Source of the DNA: Caecitellus pseudoparvulus
Taxonomy: Eukaryota; Bigyra: Bicosoecida
Assembly (NCBI GenBank): GCA_965644315.1
Contig: CBFFRQ010000069.1
Coordinates: 930,001 to 994,000, forward strand
Direction: 5' to 3'
Length of the DNA: 64,000 nucleotides
Position 1 is the first letter of the stretch. Each line of letters begins with the position of its first letter. The notes beneath the pieces were generated by a model. It worked only from the letters and a program-made list of their open reading frames with translations. It did no database searches and was not told where the DNA came from. Below, one piece after another: positions 41,321-55,500 of the stretch. Position numbers and translations under genes: made by a program.

Positions 41321-43161
41321 TCACTTCTTCCCTCGCTTGCCTCCTGAGCGCTTACCTTTGCCTGCTGCCCGCTTGGTGCCGGACGCGCTTGATGGAGCTT
41401 GTGCCTTGCGGAGCTTGGCGAGCTCTTGCTGCGTCAGGAGACGCTTGGAGTTGGAGGTAGGTGCTTCAGTGCCAGCATCCGGCTGGGCAGTTGGTGGTGG
41501 CGGCGGCGGGGGGGGGGCTTGCAAGCCTTTCCACGTAATGTAGTCGCCTGACTCGGACGTCTGCACAGCGGGGCGCGAGGAGCCCCCGAGCCCGGGCACC
41601 GCCCTGCTCGATCCCGACACTGGGTTGGCGTTGTATGACGCGGCAGCCGCTCCTGCTGCGCCCACAGGGCCTGACAAGTCCCCAAAGCCGGGGGGGATGA
41701 CTCCTCTGGCAATTGATGCCTTGACCTCGTCTGCCATGAAGAAGCCCATGAACGGGCTTTTGGCAGCGTTCTGCATGGCGGTAAGCTGGGAAGCACGGTA
41801 CATCTCCAAGGCCTCCTCGGGCGTCTGTCCAGCTGTGGGCAGCGGAGGGGGGTTCGGAAACCCACTGGGGATTCCAGCCAGCCGTTGCAGGAAGGGCACC
41901 CGCACCATGAGCTGTTGCATGAGAACCGTGAAGGAGCCTGACAGGATGAGCAGCTGCATGCCTGCGGGGAACATGGCCGTGACGGCGCTGAATGAGACAC
42001 TTGTCATCATGAAAAATCGCCTCATTTGGTCATTGGGCACACCCAAACTGGGAATGCCGCTCTGGTTCGGATTGGCAAAAGCACTCGCAATGCCACAAGC
42101 CATGGACGCCAACGGTAGCGCATAGTATGGGTCCGGGACGGTCAAGTCGTACAGCCACAGTGGCCCGTCTTGCGTTATGCTGGGCAGATACTCTGCGGAG
42201 TTCAGGATCCTTCTCACGCCGTAGAAGAAGCCAATGCCCAGGGGCAGCTGGAAAAGCAGGCCGTAGAAGGGCGCCGCCATGCTGACACCGTGCTTCTTCA
42301 GCAACTTGGAGCGCTCCTTGTAGTACTGCATGGCAGTTTGCTGGTCTCCCCGCTCATTTGCAGCCTTAAATTTTGACATCAGCTCATTGTGAAGGAGCTG
42401 CACCTTCCGGAACCTCATGCCGGAGCCAGTCTGTGCAGTGGGCGGCCTCGCGCATGCTCAACAAATCCGGCGCGGGGTGCCAGTCTTTGAAAACACGCAC
42501 CGCGTAGAAGTAGAATGGCAAGTTTAGCATGCGCAGGCCAAGAACGCCGGCCAGGATGACCTGCCAATAGGGGAATCCAGTCAGCTCGTGCACGTGAGCG
42601 ATTTGCTGGGCGAAGAAGACGAAGAAGCCAGACTCTGGGATGAAGACACGAGGGAGCGTGGGGAAGGCGCCGTATTCTTTGCTTGCTGAAACAGCACTTA
42701 CCATCCATGAACGGGGGGGTCATGTCCCCTGCTGAGGTGCTAAGTGCTTCAGCAGTGGATCCCACCTCGGCTGAAAATGCGGAGATGGCAGTGTCATCCC
42801 GGTTCGAGGCTTGAATCAGAGGGTTGCAGGGTGCAGACTCCTGTATAGCATCTCGTGTATCCCTGACATCACCTGCTGTTGGGCGCCCTGACCACTTTGA
42901 CCTGTGGCATTCGCAAGGCGTCGGTCCTTGGTGCGGACTTTGCCTTCATCTCAGTAATTCCGCACCTAACCCATGCCCCAACCTCTGAAAGCGAAGACAC
43001 GCTCCTAGATGAACCCAGGCAAGCTGATGAAGCCCGTTGCAAACCTTTCAAGGCCTGGACAGACCTTCTGCATGCGGCGTGTCTCAGGGTGAGGCGCAGG
43101 CGCTGGCAATGCATCTCGCCAGCATCACTTACCCGCCCGCAGACGCTGCCCTGGACAACAT
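41321..43161 (-). CDS. OXA1: Mitochondrial inner-membrane insertase, Oxa1/YidC/Alb3 family
   Basis: Inserts mitochondrially made and some imported proteins into the inner membrane. Five exons: 43161..43133, 43067..42902, 42840..42702, 42634..42501 and 42430..41321; all junctions keep frame, giving 525 aa. Seen: an Arg/Ser/Ala-rich presequence (MLSRAASAGGRSVQALKGL) and TM1 around FPYWQVILAGVLGLRMLNLPF. A charged matrix loop follows (FRKVQLLHNELMSKFK), then the Oxa1 core KKHGVSMAAPFYGLLFQLPLG and LWLYDLTVPDPYYALPLA, and two later hydrophobic helices. The soluble C-terminus of about 190 residues has a Pro-run and ends in a strongly basic KRAAGKGKRSGGKRGKK, resembling the ribosome-binding tail of mitochondrial Oxa1. 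The weak donor GTCAAA at 42901 is the least certain splice site. Confidence 0.88.
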
Positions 43162-43589
43162 GACAGCCTGCGCGCAATGCAGAGGGTGCAACTCGCGCTC
43201 ACTTTGGCACTGGTTCGGTCTGCTGTGCAAAAAGGACAGGGGGCTGTTTTTGTTGTGATCTGTTCTTTTTTCAAAGTGGGGTGTAAGTTTATTGTTTAGA
43301 ACGCAGTACACCACGCCCGTTTTTTTTACATGAAGGGCGTCTCTACAGGTAGGCACTAGCTGCGAGGCGTGTCGAGGTCCCGTCGTCGACGCAACACAGC
43401 CTGAACCAAAACGCGCCCACAAAGAAAGTCACGTGATGCACGAGGGCACCTTCACGCCCTCCTAGTGGTGTGCTGGCGGCGCCTAGACTTTGCAACGCGA
43501 AGGGAGCTACACCAGCCTGCTCGCGTTCCATTGCGCCAGCAGCAAGGTTGGCTGCAAAAGGGCCGTTTCAAGCAAACCAAAGCGACCTG
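43162..43589. promoter_or_regulatory. Divergent promoter region, OXA1 / giant LRR-IQ-WW protein
   Basis: 428 bp between opposite start codons, with the lowest GC of any gap in the window. T-runs occur at 43263-43270 and 43319-43327, and the AT-rich patch GTAAGTTTATTGTTTAG lies at 43282-43298. No gene or repeat was recognised. It must supply the promoter of the 15-kb gene. Confidence 0.4.
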
Positions 43590-46500
43590 ATGGAATCTTC
43601 AGACTCTTTGAAGAGGCTGGACAGTCCAGGGTTGGTCGTGGACACGTCTGGTTTGTACGGTGAGTGACCTCGCAACGCACGATCTTTGCCTGCGCCTCAT
43701 TGGCGCACAGGGCGAATGCTGCCGGGCACACAAGTGCACACTAGTTCGATCATGACCACAGAGCGCTTGCGGACAGCCAGCCGAGGCCTGCCAAAGGAAG
43801 ACGAGCACAGCGCCTGGCCTTCACCTACTCGCCTGAAGCCTGGGAGCGCCAGACGCTCAGCTCGGCCTGAAGTGGAGAGCAAGGAACTTGCACCACAGTC
43901 TGAAGCTAGAAGTGGGGCGTCAGCTGCCTTAGTTGCCGAAGTTGAGCCCTTGAAACGCGGGAGACGCCGGCAAGCTAAGGCCGGCCCTGCCCCTCGCCTT
44001 CTTGAGATCGAGAAGCGGTATGTCCTGGACGATGCACGTCTGAGAGCATCCATTGCGACGGCCAAGACACCCACTGAAGCGCAGCTTGGGGGCAGATTTT
44101 TTGGATCTGAAGAACTGCTGAGGCGCAACTTGCCTCGCCACGTTCTGCTGAAGGCCAAAAACCCTCTTCGGCACACACCACAGACTGCACGGCAGCGACT
44201 CCGCCGACGGGAGGAGGGCCGGAAGCTATTGGCCTTGGAATCCAAGAAGGACTCTGCTCTGATCAAACCCGCCCCACTTGGGCGGCCTCCTTCACACCAG
44301 GGTTTCGGCACCGTGGAGCCTGCTGCTCCGCATACTTCAGCTCCGGCGGTGCAGCAAAGCACCGAGGAAAGTCAGCCGGAAGTGGGAATGAAGACGGGTC
44401 GCACGATGAGAGGTGACGCGGGCGCAGTGATCCCCTTTTCACACCAGCGGCGGCTTCGAGAGCACCAGCTGCGCCTGGGAGACCTGGCAGATTTCGTGCT
44501 GGATAGGGGAGGTGGCCACGAGGAGGGTTTGCGTGGGGTGTCGAGCAGGGGCTCATTCACGCAACAAGGTAGCTCAAGTGCCAGCCGGGCGCTGAAAGGT
44601 GCCTCATCTAAGCGCCGTTGGGCACCAAAGATGGGCATGGGTCCAAGCCCAGCATTTGGGAGTACGTACTCCTCAGTATTCTTCCTGCCGCCGCCCCTGC
44701 CACTGGCGCCAGTACCACAAGATGTCGAGCCCCCCTTCGTCGCTTTCCCGCACGTGCTTCTGCATCGATGGTACCAGCAGCGTGACATAAACCCGAACCC
44801 CGTGTTGGGCGTGCAGCTCATTCCCCAGTACAGACCAGATGGCACGGAGAAAATGCCCCTCTTCCGAACAGAGTCCCGGCTCATATCAAGAAGTGCGCCA
44901 CTGAAGCACTTGATTCTTTCAGCAGTCCCAATGTCCACATCAGTGCAGCTGTTGAAAGAGCAAGCGCATCAGGGTGCGCCTTTGCAGGGTCTCCACTCCT
45001 GGGACGACACACTCCTCGCGGAGTCATCTGGCAGCATCCCTCATGCCGAGGACGAACTCCAGACCAGAGACATGCGCTGGACAATGGAAGCGGTTTTGAA
45101 GGCTTGGAGGGCTGAAGAGTTGGCATCAGCCACATGTGAAGACCGTGGTGCTTGCATAGTGCCCGACGGGTGTGGTGAGACGTGGGGTCCGAAGAGTACG
45201 TTTGAGCAGTACTCTGGCGCGGCCGACATAGACGTCAGCAGGATCATTCGGGCCAAATCTGGCGTAACCCGCGTTTTGCTCCCACAGTCTGGTGTGCCGA
45301 TCGGGTGGAATGCCATAAGTGCTGACCTGCGAGGTTGGGCTGTGTCTCGCGCCAGCTTCACGCGCCTCGTAGACCAAGGCTCACACTTGGTGCGCCTGGT
45401 GCTGGGTCCATGGCAAGCACGCTGCCTAGGAAAACGGGAACTGTTTCAAGCCTTCAGTCTCTTGCATTCACTGAAGCACGTCGCCTTGCCTGCTTGCACG
45501 GCGTTTGATGACGAAGTTGCAGCGTTCGTGGCAGCCTCACCGTGTGCTCCCCACCTCCTGTCCCTTGACTTGTCTCATTCCACATCGTTCTCAAACGATG
45601 GGCTGGGGCTGCTTTGCAGTGGGTGTAGGCAGCTTGAAGCATTGTCGCTGGTGGGCTGCACTCAGTTGCTTGACTCAGGGATGCTTGCCATAAGCAGCGA
45701 CCTCCGCCTCTTGCACGCCCTGGACGTTTCCTGGTGCGAGGGGATTTCGCACCTTGGCTTAGTTTCGGTACTGGCTCGATGCCCAGTGCAACACCTGGCA
45801 GCACGTGGACTGGGGCGGGGCTTCGTCTCCCCTCAGCGTGCAATGGACCTGGCAGCTCACAGGGCGAAACCGGGCGCAGAAGGAACGCCTGGGGCAGGTG
45901 AACGCGACCCCCAATTTGATCCAAGAGGAGTGCCATCTGACTGGAGGGCTGTGGTGCCAGACTCAGTGCATGTCAACATCACAGAGCCAGCTTCTGCCTC
46001 AATCCTCGCGGATCAAGGTGGCGCAGGGCTTGCAACTGCTTCTGCATCATCCCTCGGCGACAGTGCCGTGCTGCCAGCTTGCGAGGTGCCGGCCAGCTCC
46101 TGGCAGCATCTCAGCAAGGTGCAAGTTGATGTGGGGCAAGGCATGGGTGGCGGCGAGTGGCTTCGACAAGACCTTATGGGGGCGCTTGTGGAAGTGCAAG
46201 TGACTTCGCTCAAACAAGTGGACTTGACGGCTGCCGTGGGTGTGGAGGATGCCACTGTCATTTCTTTGGTTCGAAATGCCCCAAACCTGACACACTTTCG
46301 CGCCGGTCACTGTACACGACTGACAGCTGCCTCCACCACCGCTCTAGCTTTGTTTTCAGAGCACTTGCTTGAGCTTCACCTGCCCTACTGCACAGGGGTT
46401 GCTTCCCCACTGGTTGACCGGGACATTGCTTTCTTGCTCGCAACTCGGGCAGGGCTCCTCAAGCATGCATCCCAGCCCCCATCCGACGAAGCAGATGAGG

Positions 46501-49500
46501 GTCTCTGTCGGGGTGTGACCGACCAAGTCCGAGCTTCAGAGCGAGCGAGGGCGCGGTACAGTGTTCGACACGCATCAGAGCGCGTGCGTGACACAGACGC
46601 CTTTGACAAGCTGGCAGCCCTCCCTGCAGACCATGAGCAGATACTGCAACCACGTTGGCAGAGTCTTCGGTCCTTAGACCTCGGTGGCTGCGCAGGTGTC
46701 CTTCAGGAGGACGTCCAACAGCTCCTGGAAGGCTGCCCGGACATATCCACCCTCAGGCTCAGTGCTGTGCATGACATAGGAGCTGATCTCTTTGAGAAGC
46801 TAAAGGTCGGAACGTTCCGGCTCACGAGTATCTCCTTGAGGTGCATCCCATCGATCGACAGCGTCGCTGTGCAGACCCTTGCGGAGGCCTGCCCCGACCT
46901 GCGCAAGCTGGACCTCACCGCCTGCACGGCTGTGACAGATGCAGGGGTCGCTGCTCTTGCAGTGCACTGCCCGCTGCTTCATGAGATTCGACTGGGCAAG
47001 TGCTCTGCATCCCTTTCCTGTGGTGCAGTTCTTGCCCTGGCCAAGGGGTGTCGACAGCTTCGGGTTCTGGAGGCAGGACATGCGTCGGGGCCAGCAGGTC
47101 GCGGCTCATCACGAGGTGCCCCCCTCCGTGGACTTGACGAAACAGAGCTCCTGGTGGATTACACCTTTGATGGCGACATGCTTCTCTTCCTCGTATCACT
47201 TGCCATTTGTTGTCCGTATTTGGTTGAGTTGGATCTCGCGCATCGGATGCTCCCGAGGAGCTCAGCAGGCCCCGGAGGTGGTGCTGGTTTGGCAGCGTCG
47301 ATGTCGACTGCAAGGAGCCTGCTTCCAAGGGATTCACTTCCTGACGTAGCTTCAGCGGGAAACCTTGGGGCGGGTGCCACTGCACAGTCCTCACGTGGCA
47401 TGCGGTGGAGCCGAGTGTTGTCTGGTGCGGAGCCCATTGGGGACATTGTGGACCCCTCTGGAAAAGAGCAGCACCTCCGAGATCCAGGAGCTGGTCCCTC
47501 CCTGCGATTCAGGGCACGTACTTCGCTCGGGTCTGAGGCTGGTGTCGGACGAGACTCTCAAGGTTCGTCATCTCCTCTCGACCTCTCCGTCTCAAGTTCG
47601 TCTCGAGGGCCGGTATCTTCAGAGCTTCTGTTCCCACAACTTTCTCGTCTCAACCTCCGAAACAGTGGCTACCTCAGCGACTCTGCCCTGACCCTTGTTC
47701 TCGGTGCGGCGCCGAATTTGCTGCACCTTGACGTGACGGGGTGCGAAGGAGTGACTGCCGCGTGTGTCTCCCACGTGGCAGCTCAGCGAAGGTGCGTGTC
47801 GTTCGTCATGAATATCCCATCATCGGCGAGCGGTGAACTTCGTCAGGGACCCCTTCCCAGTTTGCGTCAGATGGGGTCACGGGTGGCGTCCAGCGTCACT
47901 GTCGCCGACGAGCGCCAGCCACCACCGCCAGTGTCTGAGGGTGCTAGTTTACCCCTCCCCCGGAAACCGACGCCCTACTCATGTACAGCTGTTCCGGGCT
48001 TCCCTGGGGAGCGATCTGGAAGTGCGGGGAACATCGCTCTGGCACAGAGCACCGTTTCCATGGAAGGCGCCCGTTTTCAGCCGACGGGGCGAGAAGCAGA
48101 CCCTGGTGGGCGAGTCTTCCAGCAACCTTTTCTGGGGTTCTGCCCAGTGCAGGGGGCTTCTTTTGCACTGGAAACCGAAGCAGTGACCCGACGCTTGGGG
48201 CTGGAGCACACCTCTGCCAATCGAATCCGCATGCTTGTGCTGCACGGCATCAGAAAGCAGAAGCAATTGCTGTTCACATTGACTTGGCGTCTCCGTGTCA
48301 AACGCCTTGCGCAGATCCAGTACTCAGCGCGTCGGGTGGCCCGTTTCATTCGAACCGTAGCTGCCTGGAAGTGTGCCCAACGGCTTGCCGCCTCCACCCA
48401 CCTGTGCATGTGGTGGAGGCGAATGAGGCTCATACTTGCCTGCCAGCGCCGTGTTATGGCGGCCATTGAAGCAAGACGAGTGGCGCAAACCAAGCGTTTG
48501 GCTGCAAGCATGCTCATCAGCACCGTGGATTCCATTCTCACGCGACTTGCCTTCAACTGGCTGAGGATGCGCGCACTCGTCGGTCGATGGGAGGATGAAA
48601 GGCGTGAGAATCAAGTTCGGGGCCTTGTACCGAGGTACGACCAAGACGGGCGCCCGCGAGTGCAGTTTGCGCTCCCTGCGGCGGGCCCCGAGGTTCTGGG
48701 TGCAACGGCAGCAAAAGCTGCCTCGCTCTTTGCAAAGCATCGAGTGGGATCTGCCGAGGTGCTGTCTGCTTCACAGCAGCGCGCAGCGGAAGAGGCAGCA
48801 TCTGACGCAGCGGAGGCTGCCAGTGACGCACGATGGCTGAATGACGAAGGCAGTGCTCCGCGACCTGGCTTGGACTTGGCGACTTCAGCAGCCGTCGCTG
48901 AGCGTTTGCTTGCCAGGCAGCAGCGGGCAGAAGAAAGGGAACTGGTGCAGGCAGCCACGGCACAGCTAGAGCAACGAGATCTTGCCAGGGCTGCGGCAGG
49001 GAGTCAGGTGGATTTGCAAGCTTCTTCACCAAGTCGCTCTGCGGTGCTGGGCGCTATCGTGCCTTCGGCACGGCTTGAGAAAGCCACCAGCGAGGCACGG
49101 TTTCACCGGCTTGCAGTTGCCTCCAGGAGACTTCGGAAGTCGGACGCGTCGCTCCTCATCCAAGGAGCCGACGGGATGTTCCGCATGGCGCGGGACTCTG
49201 ATGCTGGGCGAACTGACATAGTGCGACCCAAGCGACGTGCGGTACCTCAGGCGACCTCCCCCTCAGCGCAGCGGCAAGGCCTCGTGGACAGAGCAAATTC
49301 TTCTGGGATGCACGCCACGCATCATGCCACCGAGTCACCACCTGAAACTGGGCAGCAAGATGCTTCTGAGCCAGATTTTGGACCTGCAGAACACGCCTTA
49401 CCCTCTGCAGAGCAGGTGGGGCGCGAGCCTTTCCCTGTCACAGTCACCTCAGATGGAGCGGGTGAGCTCAGCAAGCTTGCTACTTCGATTGCTTCCCAGC

Positions 49501-52500
49501 CTGCGACGAGTGAAGGGCGGCAAGGGCAGCCCCAAAAGCACCCGGAGAGAGGCGGCGTGCAGTCCAGCCGACCCAAGTCTGTGTCATGGCGTGTCGAAGA
49601 TGCTCTCCAGGCAGCACCCGAGGCATCGACAGACGACAGTAAATGCGCAACGACACGAGTGCACGATGGAGGGTCAAAGGAGGGCATCCCAACATTGGAG
49701 GAGCACGAAGCGAGTCAAGATGCCCGGGCCAGCTTTGTGCGTGCCGACGTCTACCCCCGCCAATTTGTACCTCCGAAAGGCATGCCGCTCACAGATGTGA
49801 AAGACGTTGACCTGCGACCAGTGCGCTGGACCCAGCCGAGCACCGACTCCAGGTTCTTGGCCAGAAGAGTGTTTGGTGACGCATGTCCAACTGATGGCGT
49901 TGTCTCAGCGTCGACTGGGGCGTCTGCCGTACGAGCTGCTTTGGCCACGCAGTTGGGTATCGACGTCCAGGCGGCCAGAGAAAGACGAGCTGAACTGGAA
50001 TCGCGTGAATCATACGCCAGGCACGTTGCCGACTCAATCAAGGCTTGCGGTAGTGTGAGGAGCCGACCTGGATCAAGCTCCTTACTTCGGGACGGCACTC
50101 GCCCAGCCAGTGCTGGATCAAAGCAAATTTTGCCGCAGCTGAAGAACCCCTACAGGCTTCCAAAGGGGCTCGTTCGAACCGTTCTTTCCAATCCCATGCG
50201 AGAGTACTGGGAGAATCCTCGGGCACAGCTTCCACAGAGCGCTGTGCACGAGTGGCTGACAAAGGCTGGAGTCGTTACTGAGCATGGAAGCGCACAGGGT
50301 GGTGGGAACGTTTTCGGAAGTCAGAGCAGCATTCTAGTGCAACTAGGGAATGCGAACGACCCAGTGGAAGCCATGCAAGGCATTGTGGGCCCCCGTGCAT
50401 TCATCACAGCAGCAAAGCGAAGGATCGTCGACGAGCTGCGTGCTTGGCAGGACCGGCGGGAGCAGGCGAAGCTCAGGCAGCTCCAAGCACAGCGCGGGAC
50501 AGAACTGAGGATCCGGCAAGGACTTGCTCGCCGCATACAGCTAGCCTATCGGCAGCACCTTTTTGATGTGGTCGTCAGGCGCGAAGTGTCACGGGCCCAA
50601 CAACGCGAAGCAGATGCCCAAGCCGCGGCGGACTACGAGCGAGGGCTGACCCAGGGAGAGTTTGCGCAGGGGGGCACAGCGTGGCAGCACCGCTGTGCCG
50701 CACTGATCCAAAGCATAGTGCGTATGCACTCCGCTATGGTGTACGCTTGCCGGCTGCGAAGGGCCAGAGCAGCGGAGGATGTTGTCAAAGCAGTTCATGT
50801 TCTTGCAGGTCATGCCACAACAATGGAGCACAGCGGCCACGACTACTCTGGCGCGGCAGATGCCATCCTGGAGTTGCGGGGTGCGTGTCTTCACGAGGCA
50901 AGAATGTCTGAGGTGTTGTGCCGGGTCAGTTCCTTTGCCCGGCGCTCCACCCACCTCGTGCAGCAGCGTGACGAGCGTTCGAGCGCTATGTACGTCGTGG
51001 ACGAAGTGGAGCATTTGATGACTGCTATGCGGGAGGGATCAGAGCAGGAGGTGGCAGGGTTGCTCCGCCAGCTTGTCGCTACCTTCCATCCTGCTGGGTG
51101 CGACATCGGCACAGCTATTCCCCACAATTTGCGGGAGGCAAGCGGGGTGCTGTTGCAGGGCTTTGGACTTGGGAATCGATATGGTGGTGAGGGGCAGCTT
51201 GCTGGACCTCATGTTAACCAAGCCGACCTTGTCCACAGCTTGCACTTTAGCGCTGCTTGGAAGCGCGCAAAGCGGGCACTGGGCGGCTTGTCAACTCTTC
51301 AGCGCTTGGAGCTTGACTGTGCGGTGGCGGTCGAGCGTGGAACACTGGACATAGAGCACCTCACAGCGATTCAAGGCGACCTTGAAGCGGCACTGCGCGT
51401 GGCTGGCTGGATTCCGTTTCACAACCTTGAGGCACTGCAAGCTGCAGCCTTGGTCACTGCTGGCCCGGCCCCGCCAACACCAGTAGGGCAGGCATTAAGG
51501 AGAGCCTTCGACTTTAAGAGTCAGAGCGGCCGAAGATTCAGCAAGCGCCTTGCACACCACACGGTTGAACAACTCCCGGTTGAGGATGGAGCGACCGGCA
51601 CAGCTTCAACGCGCTTCTTGCCAGGCTCGGCAAAGAAGCTGGCCAGGTCCTGCACCATTCAGGCAACAAGGGCTGATGCACGCGCCATTCGCCAGCTACT
51701 CCTGGGTGAAGGTGCGCTCTCAAGTGGTGATGCTGCACACTATGAAGGCACCTCAGTGGGCTCTGCTGATTGGCTGGAATCGGAAGCACAGGCTGATGTC
51801 GGCCGATGCGTCGCGATTGCCTACCGAGTGTCTGATGGAGACGAACGCCCAGAGGCCGGCTCAGAAGTCAAGTCATGGGAACCATGGCAACTGGCTGGAC
51901 TTGTGGTACTGGAAGAAGCTGGCCCACGTGTCAGTCTTTGTGAGGAACAGCGGCAGATAGCGTCGATCCTGCCAGGGGACATTGACAACGTCGAGCGGCT
52001 CGGCATCCTGGCGAAACGAGAGGTCAGAGAAGGACCAGAGGACAGCAAGCTGCTTACATCAGCTGTACTGCATGACCGTCGTGTCCAATCGACAGCGGCA
52101 TCTGCACGGCCGCAGCAGCCAAGCCTCGCCGTGGCAGCAAGCGAATCAGGCCACGGCCCACCACCCCCCAGCAACCCGAACGAGGAGCTCGTTCAGCAAG
52201 CTAGAAATCTGGACATGACCAAGGTCCTGGAATCTTCCTCTAGAGACTCTGGCCTGACCACGATTCTCGAAGCCCACTGCTTGCTGTCCTCAGAGCAGAT
52301 GGTGCTTGCCAGGCAAGCGCGCTGTGACCGGGAGTTTGCGCATCAGTTGAGCGTGTACGCACACAGGGCCCTGGAGAGCCGGCAGCGTATGCGACAGTTC
52401 ATTGAAGAGGTGCTCCCAATGTCAATTGAAGACAGTAAGTGCAGGTGCCATGCATCCGCACGCCAAGCACACGCTTGGCTTGCCCGGTGGAGGCGCAGCT

Positions 52501-55500
52501 ATGAACGGCTCAAGGCAGCGGCAGCGGCTACTCCCAAAATCAGCGATGTGTTTGCGAGATTGGATTACGAAAGACAGCAGCTTCGGGTACAACTCATGAC
52601 CTCTCGGATGAATTCCGAAACGGCACATGCGCACTTTGCCAAAGACATCCTTCGGTCGTTCAAGGAGGTGCACTCGTGGGGAAGGCAGATCCTGGCAGCG
52701 TTGGAGCAGCGCTCAGAGAACGACGACAAGCTCATCCGCCGCTTGCAGCATCAGATTCCTGAATGCGAGAAGATCCTTACGTTTGTGCGGTTGAGACTCG
52801 CCGCCCTCCGTTCGCAGTGGGCAAAGCAGAGACAGTCTACAGGAGCGAGCAGGGCTGCGCCGCTTCGCTCTGCGAAAGCAGCGACCGCCATGGCCAAAGC
52901 TCAGGAACAGATCGAAGAAGTGGAGGCCCTACTGCTGGACGCTGAAGATAGCGAGGACAGCGATTATGGCGCCTTGGCACAAAGCGGCACGGAGGCGTCC
53001 GAGTCAGAGCCCGCTCTACGGCACACGGAACGCATTCTTCAAGTGGAGCGCATCGACGATGATTGGGAACGTGTTCAAATCAGGCAAGAGGTTGAAGTGC
53101 TCGTGCCTATGGAGTTCAAATGGCAAGAGGACCCCAAGTGGACTGTGCACCGCACCAAGGAGGGGCAAACGTACTACTTCAATACCGAAACCCAGACCTC
53201 TCAGTGGGAGGAGCCAACATGGCCGAAGGGTGAAGAGCCCCCTCCAATCAAGCAAAAGGCCGAGAAGATAACTTGGGAGAAGCGTAGAATTCGTGGGGGT
53301 CGAGCTGAGCTGCGTGAGGTGTCTGATGCCAAAAAGCTGCGCGAGGCACGCCTTCGAGGGCGCATGAAGCTGTCAGGGTTCCTACTTGAGGGGGGCGACG
53401 TGCAAGACCTCCAAACCGCCTCTCTCGATCCTGCCGAGTGCCGACGGGAAATCTCTTGGCTGGAGCGAGAGGAGCAGCTGCTCGAAGCTTGCAGTACACG
53501 GCTTCAGATTTTCTTGGCTTCTGCGCTGAGCCAGTTCCACCATCGAAACAAAGTCGAAAGCAAGATGGTCTCCGAAGTGGAGCAGCTCCAGGAGCAGCTG
53601 CGGCTCGCTGCTGGGGAGCACCGGCGTTCAGAGGTTGAGGTGGCTCAGGTTCGGGCAGAGGTGGCAGCCAATGAGTTCTTCAAGGCAAACGAAGCAGTTG
53701 TAAAGGAAACAGAGGCGCTCAAGCAGCTGGCACGACGTCCACCTCCAGTGCCCACCCGTCCACGCATCGAACTTGCTGTTCAAGGTGCAAGGGCCATGCA
53801 GCGAAGCGGCCTTGTGAAGTGGAACTCGGCACGCTTCGCGCGAGAACAGGCGCAGCTCGTCCGCACGGGCCAGAACAGGCGCCAAGGGAAGGCCATCAAA
53901 GACGTCGCGCTTGAAAACCGAACTCGGTACATGGAATCTGTGCTACAAACAACGGAAGTCGTGGCGCGTTCTTTGGCGCGGTCCAAGACCATGCGTGCGG
54001 TGCTCATGCCGAATGGGGAGGAAACTCCTCCGGGAACAGTGCTTGCCGCGAAGCAGCCGCCTCCTCACCCCCCACGTCCAGCAAGAGTGCGAAAACCCAC
54101 CATGGTATTTGATGGCTCCAAAGAAGTGCTCGGGGAAGAGGAGGTGACCGTGTGGAGCCTTCCCCGACCGCGGACCTTCCGCCCTGCCCAAGCCTCACTC
54201 ACAGCGGCAGCATGGCTGTTCTATGCCTGCACTGATGACGGCGAGGACATGGCTAACCCTGGGTTTTGGTACGCTGGTCCCCCCCTTGATGTGGTGTATG
54301 GCGTGTTCGGCGTAAGGATGCAGGTTCCGCCGCATGCAGCGTGTACGCCACTTGCGCCTGCGACACCTCCTATGAGCGATGTGGAGCTGTCCCCGCGCCC
54401 TGCCGCAGCGGACGGCACAACTCTCAGCACGAGAGGTGCTGCAGAGCTAGCACGTGCACGTGAAGCTGCTGCACAAGCGAAGGCTATCAGGCATGCCGCC
54501 GCCAGAAAGCGGCAGGGGCGGATGAGCGCCGCGGCAGTCAAGTCAAGTCGCGGCAAAGGGCGAGTGAGGCGGGGCGGCCACCGACGAATGTTTTCCGACA
54601 TGTTTGGGACACCAGCCATAGCTGATACAGACATCCAAGCAACAGATGCTGCCCCTGGTGCTCTGTGTGCTGGCGGCACACATGTTGGCTCGAAGGTGGA
54701 GGAGCAACAAGCACAGCTCACAGATGCAATGCTTGAGCGGGCCCGTCGTCACGGCCGAGCGTTCTTGCGCAGGCTTAAGCACGCCATGGAAGCGGCTGAA
54801 TCAATGCCTGATGATGCGCTGAGCAAGCTTCGTGAGCGTTTGGGCGCTCGAACAAGCCCGCTGCTGTTGGGTTCAGGTGAGATGAGGGCGAGGGGCATTC
54901 AACCCCCGCGCGGTACCCTTCCGCAGGCGTCCATGATGAGCTTTGGCGTCGAGGATGATGTAGCCGCCGACGACTTTGCTCGCCTGTTCGAAGAGGAGCT
55001 GAAGCAAGACGAGGGGCTGTCAGGAGAGGCTGCACAGAACATGGAGCACTTGGGGCTTGCTGGGCGCCTCATGGAGGAAGCGGCTGGAGTGCTAGACGAG
55101 GCTGAGCACGAAGCGACAGCGCGTTCCACTCCGTTTCCTTGGAAAGAACACCCAGAAGAGTGGGTGGCTTGCCACAGCGCAGGGGGCCTTGCAGCTTGGG
55201 GGGCGACCTTCTTCTTTCATGTCCCCTCCGGAACGTCGTTGTGGAGCCCGCCAACTGTAAGCCAGCGAGCAAACTTGATGCGCAAAGCGTTTAAGGTGCA
55301 GGAGAGCGCACGGAAGGCGAGAGAGCAGGCAGAGAAAGCCAAACAAGAGGCTGAAGCGAGAGCAGCGCAGCAAAAGCGCGAGGCTGAGAGGCAGGCACTC
55401 GAAGAGTTTCGGTGGATTCAAGGACAGCTGTCCAAGCACGTGTCCCAGTTGGAGGCAGCGTGTCCTGACGCAGTCAACGCTCTCCGCAAAATGGACCGTC

